A stretch of 64,000 nucleotides of DNA from Allostreptomyces psammosilenae (GTDB taxonomy: Bacteria > Actinomycetota > Actinomycetes > Streptomycetales > Streptomycetaceae): the NCBI RefSeq assembly GCF_013407765.1, contig NZ_JACBZD010000002.1, positions 940,001 through 1,004,000 on the forward strand. Direction: 5' to 3'. How positions within the stretch are numbered: the stretch's first letter is position 1; the number at the start of each line of letters is the position of its first letter. Positions 7,122 through 15,551 of this stretch are shown here, one piece after another. The position numbers and the translations under genes are program-made. The notes under the pieces were generated by a model. The model was not told the origin of the DNA. It did not search any database and saw only the letters and a program-made list of their open reading frames with translations.

Positions 7122-9185
7122 TCACCGGCCCTCGAGGTGGCGGGCGAAGGCGTCCAGGTGTCCGGCGACCGGCCCGAAGGTGAGCAGCCCGCTGCCCGCC
7201 CCCGCCAGCTCGCCCGCCGCCGGGCGGAGCGCCGCAACGGCCCGCTCCACCATGCGCCGGTCGCCGACGGCGACGGCGGCCCGGCCCAGCAGGCACCACA
7301 TGGCCTCCTGGAGCAGGTCGTGCGGCGGCCGGGGAACCGCCCGCAGCGCGGCCCGGGCCTCCTGCCACCGCTCCTCGCCCGCCAGCAGGAACGGCCGCGC
7401 CCAGGGCGCGTACGGGCCCCAGTCCAGCGCCCCGAGCTCGCCCGGCGCGGGCAGCCGCCCCTCCCGCACGACGGGAGCCAGCCGGACCAGCGCCGGCAGG
7501 CCCGCCACCAGCCCGGGCATCCCGCACCCCTCCAGCACCGCCACCGCCCGCGCGTACCCGTCCGTGCCCCCCGCGCCGCCGCCCGCGCCGCCGCCCGTAC
7601 CGCCGCCCACGCCGCCGCCGTCGTCGGACGCCACCGTCGCACGCAGCGCCTCGTACCAGGTGACGAAGACCCCGGCCAGCGGTCGCCCGCGCCGCTCCGC
7701 GAGGTGCGCCACGGCCTCGGCCTCCGGATCCGCCGCCGGGAAGTCGCCCAGCGCGCAGAGCGCCTGGAGCCGAACCAGCCGCCCCAGCACCTCGTAGCCG
7801 ACCAGGCCGTGCTCCCGCGCCAGGGCGACCAGCTCGGCGCCGATCGCCTCCCGGCGCGGAGCCAGCCCGCACCTGCCGAACGCCTGCATGAACGCCCCGT
7901 TCAGGGCGAACGCCAGCAGCGACGCGTCGCTCAGCCGCCGGGCGATCCGCTCCGCCTCCTCGGCGGCCCGCGCGGCCCGCTCCCGCCACGGCTCCGCGCC
8001 CGGCGCCCGCACCGCCGGCGGCACGGGCCCCTCGGCCGTGGCGTCGCCGCGCGACTCCACGGCGACGGCCGCCAGCAGCCGGGCCCGCACCGCCGGCGGG
8101 GCGTCGTCGGGCAGCCGGGCCAGCGTCCGCGCGGCAGCGTGGACGATCGTGCGTGCCTCGTCGACGTCGTCCACCCGGGTCCACACCGCCGGCACGTCAT
8201 ACACCCCGATGACCCGCGCCGTCAGCTCCACGTCACCCGTCGCCTCCGCCGCAGCCACCGCGGCGGCGCGGTGCGCGCGCGCCGCCCCCAAGCCGCCCGC
8301 GCCGGTCACCGCCAGCTCGCGCAGCAGCCCCACCGTCGCCTCCAGGCGGGCCGGCGACCGCACCGGCACCGCGCTGTCGTACGCCGCCGCCGCCCGGCTC
8401 CACACCCCGCCCGCCCCGTCCGGCACCGGGTCCACCCGCCCGGATCCGCGCAGCACGTCCTGCTCCAGCCGGGCCAGGGCGGGCCCGGGCTCCGCGCCCA
8501 ACCGCTCGGCCAGCACCCGCCGGGCCCGCCGCAGCACGGTGAGCGCCTCACCCTGCCGCCCCGACCGGTACAGCGCGGTCGCCAGCAGCCGCCAGCCGTC
8601 CTCCCGCCACGGATGCGCGGCGACGTGCTCGTCCAGGTCCGGCACCGCCTCCCGGGCCGCGCCGGACGCCAGCAGGGCCTCCGCCCGCTGCTCCACCGCG
8701 TGCAGCCGCAGCGCCGTCAGCCGGGCCCGCTCCCCGCGCGCCCACTCCGCCTCGGCGAAGTCCGCGTACGCGGGGCCCCGCCACAGCCCCAGGGCCGCCG
8801 CCAGCGCCGGCGCCGCCTCGGCCGGCGGCAGCGTGCCGGCGCGGGCCACCGCCTCCTCGAACCGCCAGGCGTCCACCGCGTCCGCGTCCGCCCGCAGCTG
8901 GTACCCCGGCCCGACGGTCACCAGCAGCCGCGACGGCGAACGGGGCGGCCGATCCGGCTCCAGCGCCCGGCGCAGCGCCGCCACGAAGGTGCGCACCGCC
9001 CCCACCGCGCCGGCCGGCGGGTCCTCCCACAGGTCCGCCACCAGGCGCGACACGGTCACCGTGCGGCGCCGCGCCGCCAGCAGCCGGGCCAGCACCTCCC
9101 GGTGCCGCGGGCCGCCCAGTCGCAGTTCGCCGCCGGCGGCGTCCCAGGCCGACACCGGCCCCAGCACCCCGAACTCCACCCGCAT
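7122..9185 (-). CDS. BTAD-family (AfsR/SARP-like) transcriptional regulator
   Basis: The 687-residue protein starts with an OmpR-type winged helix (MRVEFGVLGPVSAWDAAG, then GGPRHREVLARLLAARRRTVTVSRLVADLW, about residues 1-95). A bacterial transcriptional activation domain follows (DAWRFEEAVARAG through QGEALTVLRRARRVLAERLGAEPGPALARLEQDVL, about 100-245). The remaining 440 residues are Ala/Arg-rich helices resembling degenerate TPRs, with a Gly-rich linker (GGGVGGGTGGGAGGG). There is no P-loop NB-ARC domain, so it is shorter than AfsR. Such proteins activate nearby promoters, often of secondary metabolism. It is divergent from the alpha/beta hydrolase across 172 bp, which makes that gene its most obvious candidate target. 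Confidence 0.9.
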   Translation of the reverse strand: MRVEFGVLGPVSAWDAAGGELRLGGPRHREVLARLLAARRRTVTVSRLVADLWEDPPAGAVGAVRTFVAALRRALEPDRPPRSPSRLLVTVGPGYQLRADADAVDAWRFEEAVARAGTLPPAEAAPALAAALGLWRGPAYADFAEAEWARGERARLTALRLHAVEQRAEALLASGAAREAVPDLDEHVAAHPWREDGWRLLATALYRSGRQGEALTVLRRARRVLAERLGAEPGPALARLEQDVLRGSGRVDPVPDGAGGVWSRAAAAYDSAVPVRSPARLEATVGLLRELAVTGAGGLGAARAHRAAAVAAAEATGDVELTARVIGVYDVPAVWTRVDDVDEARTIVHAAARTLARLPDDAPPAVRARLLAAVAVESRGDATAEGPVPPAVRAPGAEPWRERAARAAEEAERIARRLSDASLLAFALNGAFMQAFGRCGLAPRREAIGAELVALAREHGLVGYEVLGRLVRLQALCALGDFPAADPEAEAVAHLAERRGRPLAGVFVTWYEALRATVASDDGGGVGGGTGGGAGGGAGGTDGYARAVAVLEGCGMPGLVAGLPALVRLAPVVREGRLPAPGELGALDWGPYAPWARPFLLAGEERWQEARAALRAVPRPPHDLLQEAMWCLLGRAAVAVGDRRMVERAVAALRPAAGELAGAGSGLLTFGPVAGHLDAFARHLEGR

Positions 9186-9357
9186 CGCCCCTCGGCCTTC
9201 CCGCAGCCGACGCGAGGGCGCGCCGCGTGCTCATCGGTTGCTGATCCGCCGCCCGCAGGCTTGAGGCACGGCCCCGGGCGGGCCCCACGCCAGCCGCGCC
9301 GACCGCGCCCGCCGGCCGGGTCCCGCCGCCCAGCCTGCCACGAGAGAAGGAATCCGC

Positions 9358-10239
9358 ATGACCACCCCGCGCATCTCCGGCTTCACCGAACAGCGGGTCC
9401 GGGTCGCCGACGACGTCGCCCTGCACGCCGCCGTCGGCGGCACCGGAACCCCCGTCGTCCTGCTGCACGGCTTCCCGCAGACCCACCTGATGTGGCGGCA
9501 CGTCGCCGCCGACCTCGCCGCCGACCACACCGTGATCTGCCCCGACCTGCGCGGCTACGGGGCCAGTGACAAGCCCGAGGCCACGGGCCCCGAGGTCTAC
9601 TCCAAACGGACCATGGCCGCCGACGTGGTCGCCCTGGCGCGGGCCCTGGGCCACGACAGCTTCGCCCTGGCCGGCCACGACCGGGGCGCCCTGGTCGCCT
9701 TCCGCGCCGGCCTCGACCACCCCCGGGCCGTCAGCCGGGTCGCCCTGCTGGACATCCTCCCGACCCTGGAGATGTGGGAGTCCCTGCGCGGGACCTCCGC
9801 CGCCGTCGGCTTCCACCTCTACCTGATGGCCCAGCCCCCCGGCCTGCCCGAGCGCCTGATCGCCGGGGCCGCCGACGACTTCTTCGGCCACTTCCTCGAC
9901 GTGTGGACCCGCGACCCCGGCGCCCTGCCCGCCCCGGTGCGCGCCGCCTACCTGGAGGCGAGCGCCGCCGCGGTGCCCTCGATCGTCGCCGACTACCGCG
10001 CCACCGCCGGCATCGACGTCGAGCACGACACCGCCGACCGGGAGGCCGGCAACCGGCTCACCATGCCGGTCACCGTCCTCCAGCAGGACTGGGGCGCGGC
10101 GCTCGGCTACGACGCCGAGGAGCTGTGGCGCCGATGGGCTCCCGACCTCCGCCACCGCACCGTCGGCTGCGGCCACTTCATGGCCGAGGAGGACCCGGCC
10201 CTGGTCACCGCCGAGATCCGCGCCCTGCTCGCGCGCTGA
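9358..10239 (+). CDS. Alpha/beta hydrolase, haloacetate/epoxide hydrolase-like
   Basis: The 293-residue alpha/beta hydrolase has the oxyanion-hole motif VVLLHGFPQTHLMW, nucleophile-elbow Asp in LAGHDRGALVAF (about residue 107), and the catalytic His near the C-terminus in VGCGHFMAEEDP. An Asp rather than Ser nucleophile in GHDRG is the hallmark of the fluoroacetate dehalogenase / epoxide hydrolase branch, so it probably forms a covalent alkyl-ester intermediate. The substrate is unknown. AGAAGGA lies about 5-11 nt before ATG 9358. It is divergent from the BTAD regulator. Confidence 0.9.
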   Translation: MTTPRISGFTEQRVRVADDVALHAAVGGTGTPVVLLHGFPQTHLMWRHVAADLAADHTVICPDLRGYGASDKPEATGPEVYSKRTMAADVVALARALGHDSFALAGHDRGALVAFRAGLDHPRAVSRVALLDILPTLEMWESLRGTSAAVGFHLYLMAQPPGLPERLIAGAADDFFGHFLDVWTRDPGALPAPVRAAYLEASAAAVPSIVADYRATAGIDVEHDTADREAGNRLTMPVTVLQQDWGAALGYDAEELWRRWAPDLRHRTVGCGHFMAEEDPALVTAEIRALLAR

Positions 10240-10322
10240 CCACCGGCCCCGTACCGGTGTCCGTGTCCCGGTGGGCGTGTCCCAGTGCCCGTGTCCCGGT
10301 GGCCGGCCGGCCCCGGAATGAC

Positions 10323-10362
10323 GGAAGCCCCTGGGCCGCGTTTCCGCGCCCCAGGGGCTTCC
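10323..10362. terminator. Intrinsic terminator-like hairpin between hydrolase and tRNA-His
   Basis: A perfect 13-bp stem, GGAAGCCCCTGGG (10323-10335) pairing with CCCAGGGGCTTCC (10350-10362), has a 14-nt loop. It follows the hydrolase on the plus strand and the tRNA on the minus strand, so it can stop both transcripts. No long U tract is present, as is usual in Streptomyces. Confidence 0.75.
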
Positions 10363-10365
10363 TGA

Positions 10366-10442
10366 TGGGGTGAGTGACGGGACTCGAACCCGCGGCCACC
10401 TGGACCACAACCAGGTGCTCTACCAGCTGAGCTACACCCACC
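10366..10442 (-). tRNA. tRNA-His (GTG anticodon)
   Basis: Read on the minus strand, a full cloverleaf is visible: acceptor GTGGGTG/CACTCAC with one G-U pair, D-arm GCTC...GAGC, anticodon stem CCTGG/CCAGG around the GTG anticodon (TTGTGGT), and T-arm with GGTTCGAGTCC. The extra G at position -1, typical of tRNA-His, is at 10442 opposite C73. The CCA end appears to be encoded (10366-10368). The body without CCA and G-1 is 10369-10441. Confidence 0.97.
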
Positions 10443-10645
10443 ATGTCCGGCGCTGTTCCGCACCGGCCGAGAAGAAGCATACCGGCTCCGCGGGGGTGCT
10501 CGCACACACCCTTTTCCGGCGGTGCCCCCGACGGCCGAACGGAGCGGCCGGCAGGCCCGGGGCCCGGCCCTGGGTCCCGGCCCCGGCCCCGGGCCCCGGC
10601 CCCGGTCGGTGATGCGACGGGGCCGGGGCCCGCGCGGCGTTCCGG

Positions 10646-13477
10646 TCAGTCGGTGCGCTGCCGGGCGGCCAGCCGGGAGCGGGTGAACACCGCGGCGAGC
10701 ACCAGCGCCAGCAGCGGCACCGCCGTCACCACCGCGGCGAGGTGCCACCACGGCACCTCGACCGGGTAGTTGTCCGGGAAGAGCGTGGGATAGGAGTTGT
10801 TGGCCGTGTACTCCCGCGCCCAGATCACGCCCACGCCGGGCACCAGCCCCGCGCCCGCACCCAGCACCGCGCCGATCAGCGCGATCAGCCCGCACTGGAA
10901 GCCGGACAGCGCCCGCCGCACCCGCGGCCGGGCCCCCACCGCCGCCAGCGTGGCCAGGTCGCGCTGGGAGTCCGCCGAGGCCAGGCCGGTGGCGATGCCG
11001 GCCGCGCCCACCGTCACCACGCCGGCGAACGCGGTCAGCAGCAGCAGCGTCACGCCGTTGTCCGGCTCGAAGCCCCGCTCCACCGCGATGGTCGAGGAGT
11101 TCTCCGCGGTGCTCTGATCGAGCAGCCCCATGGCGGCCTGCTCCTCCTCGTCGGTGGGCATCCGCTCGGTCTGCCACACGTAGACGTCCGGAAAAGCGGT
11201 GAGCCCGACGCTCGCCGCGGTCTCCGGGGCGATCAGCACCCGGGCGCCGTTGATCACCTGTGAGGCATCCACGGGCACGGCATCCAGCGTCCGGGGCTCC
11301 GGGGACCACTCCGGGTCGGTCTCGTAGCGCTCCCAGTCCTCCGGGGTGTTGACCACGATCTCCACCGTGCTCTCGGCCGTCAGCAGCAGCTCGTCCAGCA
11401 CCACGGCCTTGCCCGCCTCCAGCGCGGCGCGCGCGTCCTGGTCGTCGCGACCGAGCACAACCGCCAGCTCCGCCGGATCGACGGCCACCAGGGCACCGCC
11501 CCCGGCGAAGCTGTAGGTCGAGCCCCCGTACAGAGTGCTCTCCTCCGCGCAGCGCGGGTCGGCGCGCAGTTCCGCCAGCTCCGCCTCGCTGAGCTGCTCG
11601 GGATCCGGCACGCTCTCCGAGTAGAACGGACAGTGGTTCTCCTCCGGGAGCTGGACGTCGACCCAGGAGTCCATCTCCCACTCGCCGCCCTCCGTGGTCG
11701 CCACGGGGCGCAGCAGCAGCGCCCGGTCGGTCACCGGCATGGCGCGCTCCACGGCGGCCCGCGTGGCGGCCAGCGCCTCCTCGTCGTACGTGGCACCGCC
11801 GAGCACCATGCCGTCGCGCAGCGCCGGGGTGTACTCCTGCTCCTGGTACGCCTCGTCGCTGACCGTGTAGACGGCCAGGGCCACGCTGCCGGCCACCGCC
11901 GCCATCACCGCGGCCACGGCGGGCGTGGTCCGGGGCCGGTTGCGGACGGCGTCGCGCAGCGCCAGGCGCGGCGAGAGCGGCAGCCGACGGCCGAGGCGAC
12001 CCAGCGCCCCGATGACCGCCGGGACGATCGCGATCAGCCCCAGCTCCGCGATCGCGGAGCCGAGCAGCAGGGCGACCTCGCCCTGGCCGGCCGCCGTGCC
12101 GCCCAGCGCCAGCGCCGTTCCGGCGGCCACCGCCACGGCGCCGATGACGGGCAGTCGGCGCGAGCCGCGGCGCACCCCGACGCGTCCGCGCAGCGCCTGC
12201 ATGACGTCCTGGCGGGCGGTCAGGACGGCCGGCACCAGCGCCGCGAGGACGCCGGTGACCAGGCCGACGGCGGCGATCGCCAGCAGCTCCAGCGGCCGGA
12301 ACTCCCACGGGCCGAACCGGGCCCCGCCCGCCTCTTCCAGCCACGGCCGGGTGACCACCGACAGCAGCGCGCCCAGCAACAGGCCGCCGACCGCGCCCAC
12401 CACGCCGAGCACGATGCCGCCGCCCAGCACCACCGCGCGGGTGTGCGAACGGTCGGCGCCGGCGGCACCGAACAGCCCGAGCATCCGTTGCGAGCGCCGG
12501 GCGCCGACCGCGAAGGCCGGCCCGGACAGCAGCACGATCTGCAGCAGCGCCATGCCCGCGACGGTGGAGGCCAGCAGCACCGTCTCGGCGGAGAAGCCGG
12601 GACCGCCCTCCCAGGCGTCGTACTCGCGGTAGTACGGAACCTCGGAGTCCGGCGGCGGGGAGGTGAAGACCTGCACCGAGCGGACGACGTAGCCGCCCTC
12701 GTTCGCGGTGAGCACGCTCTCCCAGTCCACGCCGCCGTCCGGGGCGTCCACCAGCCACATGGTGGTCACCGGGGAGGAGGCTCTCCGCGGATCCTCCGCG
12801 GCTGCCGCGGCCAGGTCGTCCATGACCGAGCCGCGGGTGAAGAGCAGTTCCACGCTGTTCAGGTCGCGTGGCTTCTCGTAGGTGCCGACGATGCGCACCT
12901 CGCGGTCGTCCAGCTCCGCGACCACCGTGGTGTCGCCGACGTCCAGCCCGTAGTCCTCCAGGAACTGCGAGCTGGCGGCGGCCTCGGTGGGCTGCTCCGG
13001 GTAGCGGCCGTCCAGCAGTTCCTGGGTGCTCCGGGCCACCGGCTGCGCCAGGTCCGCCTCCCGGACCGCCACGGTGTCGATGCCGTGCTCCGTGCGGATG
13101 CTGACGTCGTAGCCCTCGCGCACCTCGGTCACCAGGGAGCCGGCGGGAACCACCTGCTCGATCGGCGCCTGCCGCCAGCCCTCCGGCGGCGCGCCCTCGT
13201 AGGGACCCGAGTAGCTGTCGGCCAGCGGGGTCTGCATCACCGGCCCCGAGACGCCCATCACCACCTGGGCGGAGTCGTACACCGCGTCGGCCTCGCCGAT
13301 GGTGGCCCGCAGCTCCTGGGCGGGCGTCAGCTGCTGGGTGCGGTAGGAGATGTCGGCGGCCGCGACTCCGGCGACCGGCAGGGCGAGCATGGCGAGGATC
13401 AGGGCGCTGCGGCCCTTGGCCCGCCAGGCGTCGCGCCGGGCGATGCGCAGCGCGAGCCGCCAGGCGCTGGGCCTCAC
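10646..13477 (-). CDS. FtsX-like ABC transporter permease
   Basis: The 943-residue permease of the MacB/FtsX type has an N-terminal TM helix (ALILAMLALPVAGVAAADI). A large extracytoplasmic domain of about 300 residues follows, then three TM helices (about residues 360-500), a second FtsX half with its own extracytoplasmic domain, and four C-terminal TM segments (LLLLTAFAGVVTVGAAGIATGLA, LSGFQCGLIALIGAVLGAG). The start is GTG 13477, overlapping the ATPase stop (GTGA), with a second GTG directly upstream at 13480; GGGGG precedes both. It forms the channel or mechanotransducer for the ATPase encoded upstream. The family exports lipids, peptides or antibiotics; the cargo here is unknown. Confidence 0.93.
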   Translation of the reverse strand: MRPSAWRLALRIARRDAWRAKGRSALILAMLALPVAGVAAADISYRTQQLTPAQELRATIGEADAVYDSAQVVMGVSGPVMQTPLADSYSGPYEGAPPEGWRQAPIEQVVPAGSLVTEVREGYDVSIRTEHGIDTVAVREADLAQPVARSTQELLDGRYPEQPTEAAASSQFLEDYGLDVGDTTVVAELDDREVRIVGTYEKPRDLNSVELLFTRGSVMDDLAAAAAEDPRRASSPVTTMWLVDAPDGGVDWESVLTANEGGYVVRSVQVFTSPPPDSEVPYYREYDAWEGGPGFSAETVLLASTVAGMALLQIVLLSGPAFAVGARRSQRMLGLFGAAGADRSHTRAVVLGGGIVLGVVGAVGGLLLGALLSVVTRPWLEEAGGARFGPWEFRPLELLAIAAVGLVTGVLAALVPAVLTARQDVMQALRGRVGVRRGSRRLPVIGAVAVAAGTALALGGTAAGQGEVALLLGSAIAELGLIAIVPAVIGALGRLGRRLPLSPRLALRDAVRNRPRTTPAVAAVMAAVAGSVALAVYTVSDEAYQEQEYTPALRDGMVLGGATYDEEALAATRAAVERAMPVTDRALLLRPVATTEGGEWEMDSWVDVQLPEENHCPFYSESVPDPEQLSEAELAELRADPRCAEESTLYGGSTYSFAGGGALVAVDPAELAVVLGRDDQDARAALEAGKAVVLDELLLTAESTVEIVVNTPEDWERYETDPEWSPEPRTLDAVPVDASQVINGARVLIAPETAASVGLTAFPDVYVWQTERMPTDEEEQAAMGLLDQSTAENSSTIAVERGFEPDNGVTLLLLTAFAGVVTVGAAGIATGLASADSQRDLATLAAVGARPRVRRALSGFQCGLIALIGAVLGAGAGLVPGVGVIWAREYTANNSYPTLFPDNYPVEVPWWHLAAVVTAVPLLALVLAAVFTRSRLAARQRTD

Positions 13478-14289
13478 CACCGACCCCCGTCCGTGCCCGG
13501 GCCGCTGCCCGTGGGGTCCGATCCGGCCGGGACGGTGCGCAGCAGCGACTCGGCGGTGCTGCGGGTGGTCTCGTCGACCAGCCGGCCGTCGCGCAGGAAC
13601 ACCACCCGGTCGGCCCAGGCGGCGTGCCGGGGCTCGTGGGTGACCAGCACGCCGGCCGCGCCGGCGTCGCACCGGGTGCGCAGCAGGGCCAGCACCGACT
13701 CGCCGGTCTCGGTGTCCAGCGCGCCGGTGGGCTCGTCGGCGAGGACGAGGCCACGGTCGCCGATCAGCGCGCGGGCGATCGCCACCCGCTGCTGCTGGCC
13801 GCCGGACATCTCGTCCGGGAAGCGGTCCGCGAGGTCGCGGATGCCGATCTCCTCCAGGGCGGCCAGCGCCTCGACGCGGGCCTTGCGCGCCGGCACGCCG
13901 TCCAGCTCACGCGGCATCGCGACGTTCTCGGCGGCGGTGAGCGCCGGTATCAGGTTGAAGTCCTGGAAGACGTAGCCGAGGCTCCGCCGCCGAACCTCGG
14001 CGAGCTGCCTGCGGTTGAGCGCTCCCAGCTCGCGGCCGGCCACGTGGACGCGGCCGGAGGTGGCGGTGTCCAGACCGCCGGCGATGGTCAGCAGGGTGGA
14101 CTTCCCGGAGCCGCTGGGGCCCATCACGGCCACCAGTTCGCCGGGGAAGACCGCCAGGTCGACCTCGCGCAGCGCGTGCACGGCGGTCTCGCCGCTGCCG
14201 TGCACGCGGCTGACCGCCTCCATGCGGAGCACGGCGGTGGTGGTGTCGACGGGGCCGGCGGCACCGGTCGGGTCGGGCGGTTTGGGCAT
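13474..14289 (-). CDS. ABC transporter ATP-binding protein (LolD/MacB type)
   Basis: The 271-residue ATPase has Walker A GPSGSGKST, Q-loop YVFQDFNLIP, signature MSGGQQQRVAIARALI, Walker B LVLADEPTGALD and H-loop VLVTHEPRHAAWADRV. All catalytic residues are intact. ATG 14289 is preferred over an upstream in-frame start because GGGGG lies 4-8 nt before it. The gene overlaps the permease gene by 4 bp and forms a two-gene exporter operon. PadR, encoded 379 bp upstream on the same strand, is the likely regulator; this gene-set architecture is common in actinobacteria. Confidence 0.95.
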   Translation of the reverse strand: MPKPPDPTGAAGPVDTTTAVLRMEAVSRVHGSGETAVHALREVDLAVFPGELVAVMGPSGSGKSTLLTIAGGLDTATSGRVHVAGRELGALNRRQLAEVRRRSLGYVFQDFNLIPALTAAENVAMPRELDGVPARKARVEALAALEEIGIRDLADRFPDEMSGGQQQRVAIARALIGDRGLVLADEPTGALDTETGESVLALLRTRCDAGAAGVLVTHEPRHAAWADRVVFLRDGRLVDETTRSTAESLLRTVPAGSDPTGSGPGTDGGRW

Positions 14290-14667
14290 GGTTCCCCCTG
14301 TCACGGGTGCGGGCGGCCGGGCCGGGTTGGGGAGCCGGCGCGGCGCCGTGGAAGTGGTGGGCCCGCCGGACGTCGGCGGGCGGTGTGGCCGCCGCGCGGG
14401 GCGGCGGCTGGATCCGAGCGGGTGGGAGCGGCCGGGACGGCTCCTGGCCCGGGCGTGCCGCGGGGGGCGGGCCGGCGTGGAGCGGGCGGGCCGGGCGTGG
14501 GGCGGCGCGCCCGGGGCCGGTGGCTGGGCGGCGCGCCGGTGGCCGGGCGGCGCGCCCGGCGGTGGGTCCTACGCCGACGTGGGGCGCGCCGGACGGCGGG
14601 GCCGGGTCACGCCGGGACGTCCCCTCCCCGCCCCGGGCGTGACCCGCCCGCGATCACCGCCGCTGGG
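14290..14667. other. Intergenic region between padR-like gene and ABC operon
   Basis: These 378 bases are very G+C-rich with direct repeats around 14515-14560 (GGGCGGCGCGCC-type units). No start-signal-bearing ORF is visible. It may hold the ABC operon promoter, but I cannot place it. Confidence 0.55.
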
Positions 14668-15369
14668 TCAGTGACGTCGGCGACCGCGGCGGCGCTCCGG
14701 GCCGTGCGCGGCCGCCAGCGGGGGCGCGCCGTCGTCCCGTTCGCCCTCCTCGGGCCCGCCCTGGTCCGGCCGCGGTGTTCCGCCGGCCGGCGTGTCCGGA
14801 GCCGTCGCCGGCGCCGGTGAGGCGGGGACGGAGCGGGCGATCCGTCCGAGCTGGGTCTCGCAGTGGTCCAGCCAGCGGACCTCCGCCTCGGTCTGGTAGA
14901 TCAGCTGCTCCAGGACGAGCGTCCAGGCGACGTCGTCCCGGTCGGTCGCCCGCGGTGGGGCGGCCAGCCGCTGGGCCTTGAGCCGGGTGAGGTCCTGCAG
15001 CGCCCGGATGGTGTGGTGCCGCTGGGTCTGGATGACCTGGGAGACGTCCACGCCCGGGCTGCCCACCGCCATCGCCAGCTTGATCGCGAGCTCGTTGCGG
15101 GGCGGACCGGCGCGGTCCACCGGCGAGGCGAACCACACCCGCAGTTCCTCGCGTCCCTTCGCGGTGATCGCGTAGTAGACCTGGTTGCCGTCCTCGGTGC
15201 CGACGTTCTCCACTAGGCCGTCACGTTCCGCCCGGGCCAGGGTGGTGTAGACCTGCCCGATGTTCAACGGCCAGGTGCCACCGGTGCGGGACTCGAACTC
15301 GGCCCGCAGCTGGTAGCCGTACCGCGGGCCGCCTTCGAGGAGCGCCAGCAGCCCGTACTTGATAGACAT
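14668..15369 (-). CDS. PadR-family transcriptional regulator
   Basis: The 233-residue protein starts MSIKYGLLALLEGGPRYGYQ at ATG 15369, the canonical PadR N-terminus; longer in-frame upstream sequence is therefore discarded. The winged helix includes ELRAEFESRTGG, NIGQVYTTLARAERDGLV and a beta-wing YYAITAKGREEL. The C-terminal Vir/PadR helical domain (QRHHTIRALQDLTRLK and ILEQ-like helices) dimerises, and a charged Glu/Arg tail follows. PadR proteins usually repress adjacent exporters and their own gene until a small hydrophobic ligand binds. A near-perfect palindrome overlaps this start codon, which fits autorepression. Confidence 0.93.
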   Translation of the reverse strand: MSIKYGLLALLEGGPRYGYQLRAEFESRTGGTWPLNIGQVYTTLARAERDGLVENVGTEDGNQVYYAITAKGREELRVWFASPVDRAGPPRNELAIKLAMAVGSPGVDVSQVIQTQRHHTIRALQDLTRLKAQRLAAPPRATDRDDVAWTLVLEQLIYQTEAEVRWLDHCETQLGRIARSVPASPAPATAPDTPAGGTPRPDQGGPEEGERDDGAPPLAAAHGPERRRGRRRH

Positions 15370-15391
15370 ACTCAGTATGTATACCGAGTAT
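15368..15391. promoter_or_regulatory. Probable PadR operator
   Basis: ATACTCAGTAT (15368-15378), a 2-nt spacer and ATACCGAGTAT (15381-15391) form a dyad with a single mismatch. It overlaps the first codon of the PadR gene, is conspicuously A+T-rich for this genome, and resembles ATAC/GTAT-containing PadR operators. Autoregulation is inferred. Confidence 0.65.
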
Positions 15392-15452
15392 GCGGGGTGG
15401 CCGCAACAGCCGTCCATCCGCCGGAGGCGCCGTGGCCGCCCGGCAAGGTCGA

Positions 15453-15465
15453 TGACGTAACGTCA
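15453..15465. promoter_or_regulatory. Perfect 13-bp palindrome upstream of the P450 gene
   Basis: TGACGT-A-ACGTCA is a perfect palindrome about 87 nt before the P450 start. A 12/13 match, TGACGTACCGTCA, occurs at 39723-39735 upstream of the two-TM protein gene. The binding protein is unknown. Confidence 0.5.
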
Positions 15466-15551
15466 GGTGGGAGAGGTCCGGCGGACGACCGGGGGCCGCG
15501 GTGTCCTCGCCGGAACACGTACCGACCGATCCGAGCGGAGGATCACCCCAC

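Noticed and set aside
10107-13754. A 1,215-codon antisense ORF over the ABC operon, and similar very long shadow ORFs (for example 22727-25213, 52757-56497, 56169-58841)
   Set aside because: High G+C removes stop codons in all frames. These frames give Arg/Pro/Gly/Ala-rich translations without domains and lie opposite genes with clear catalytic motifs.
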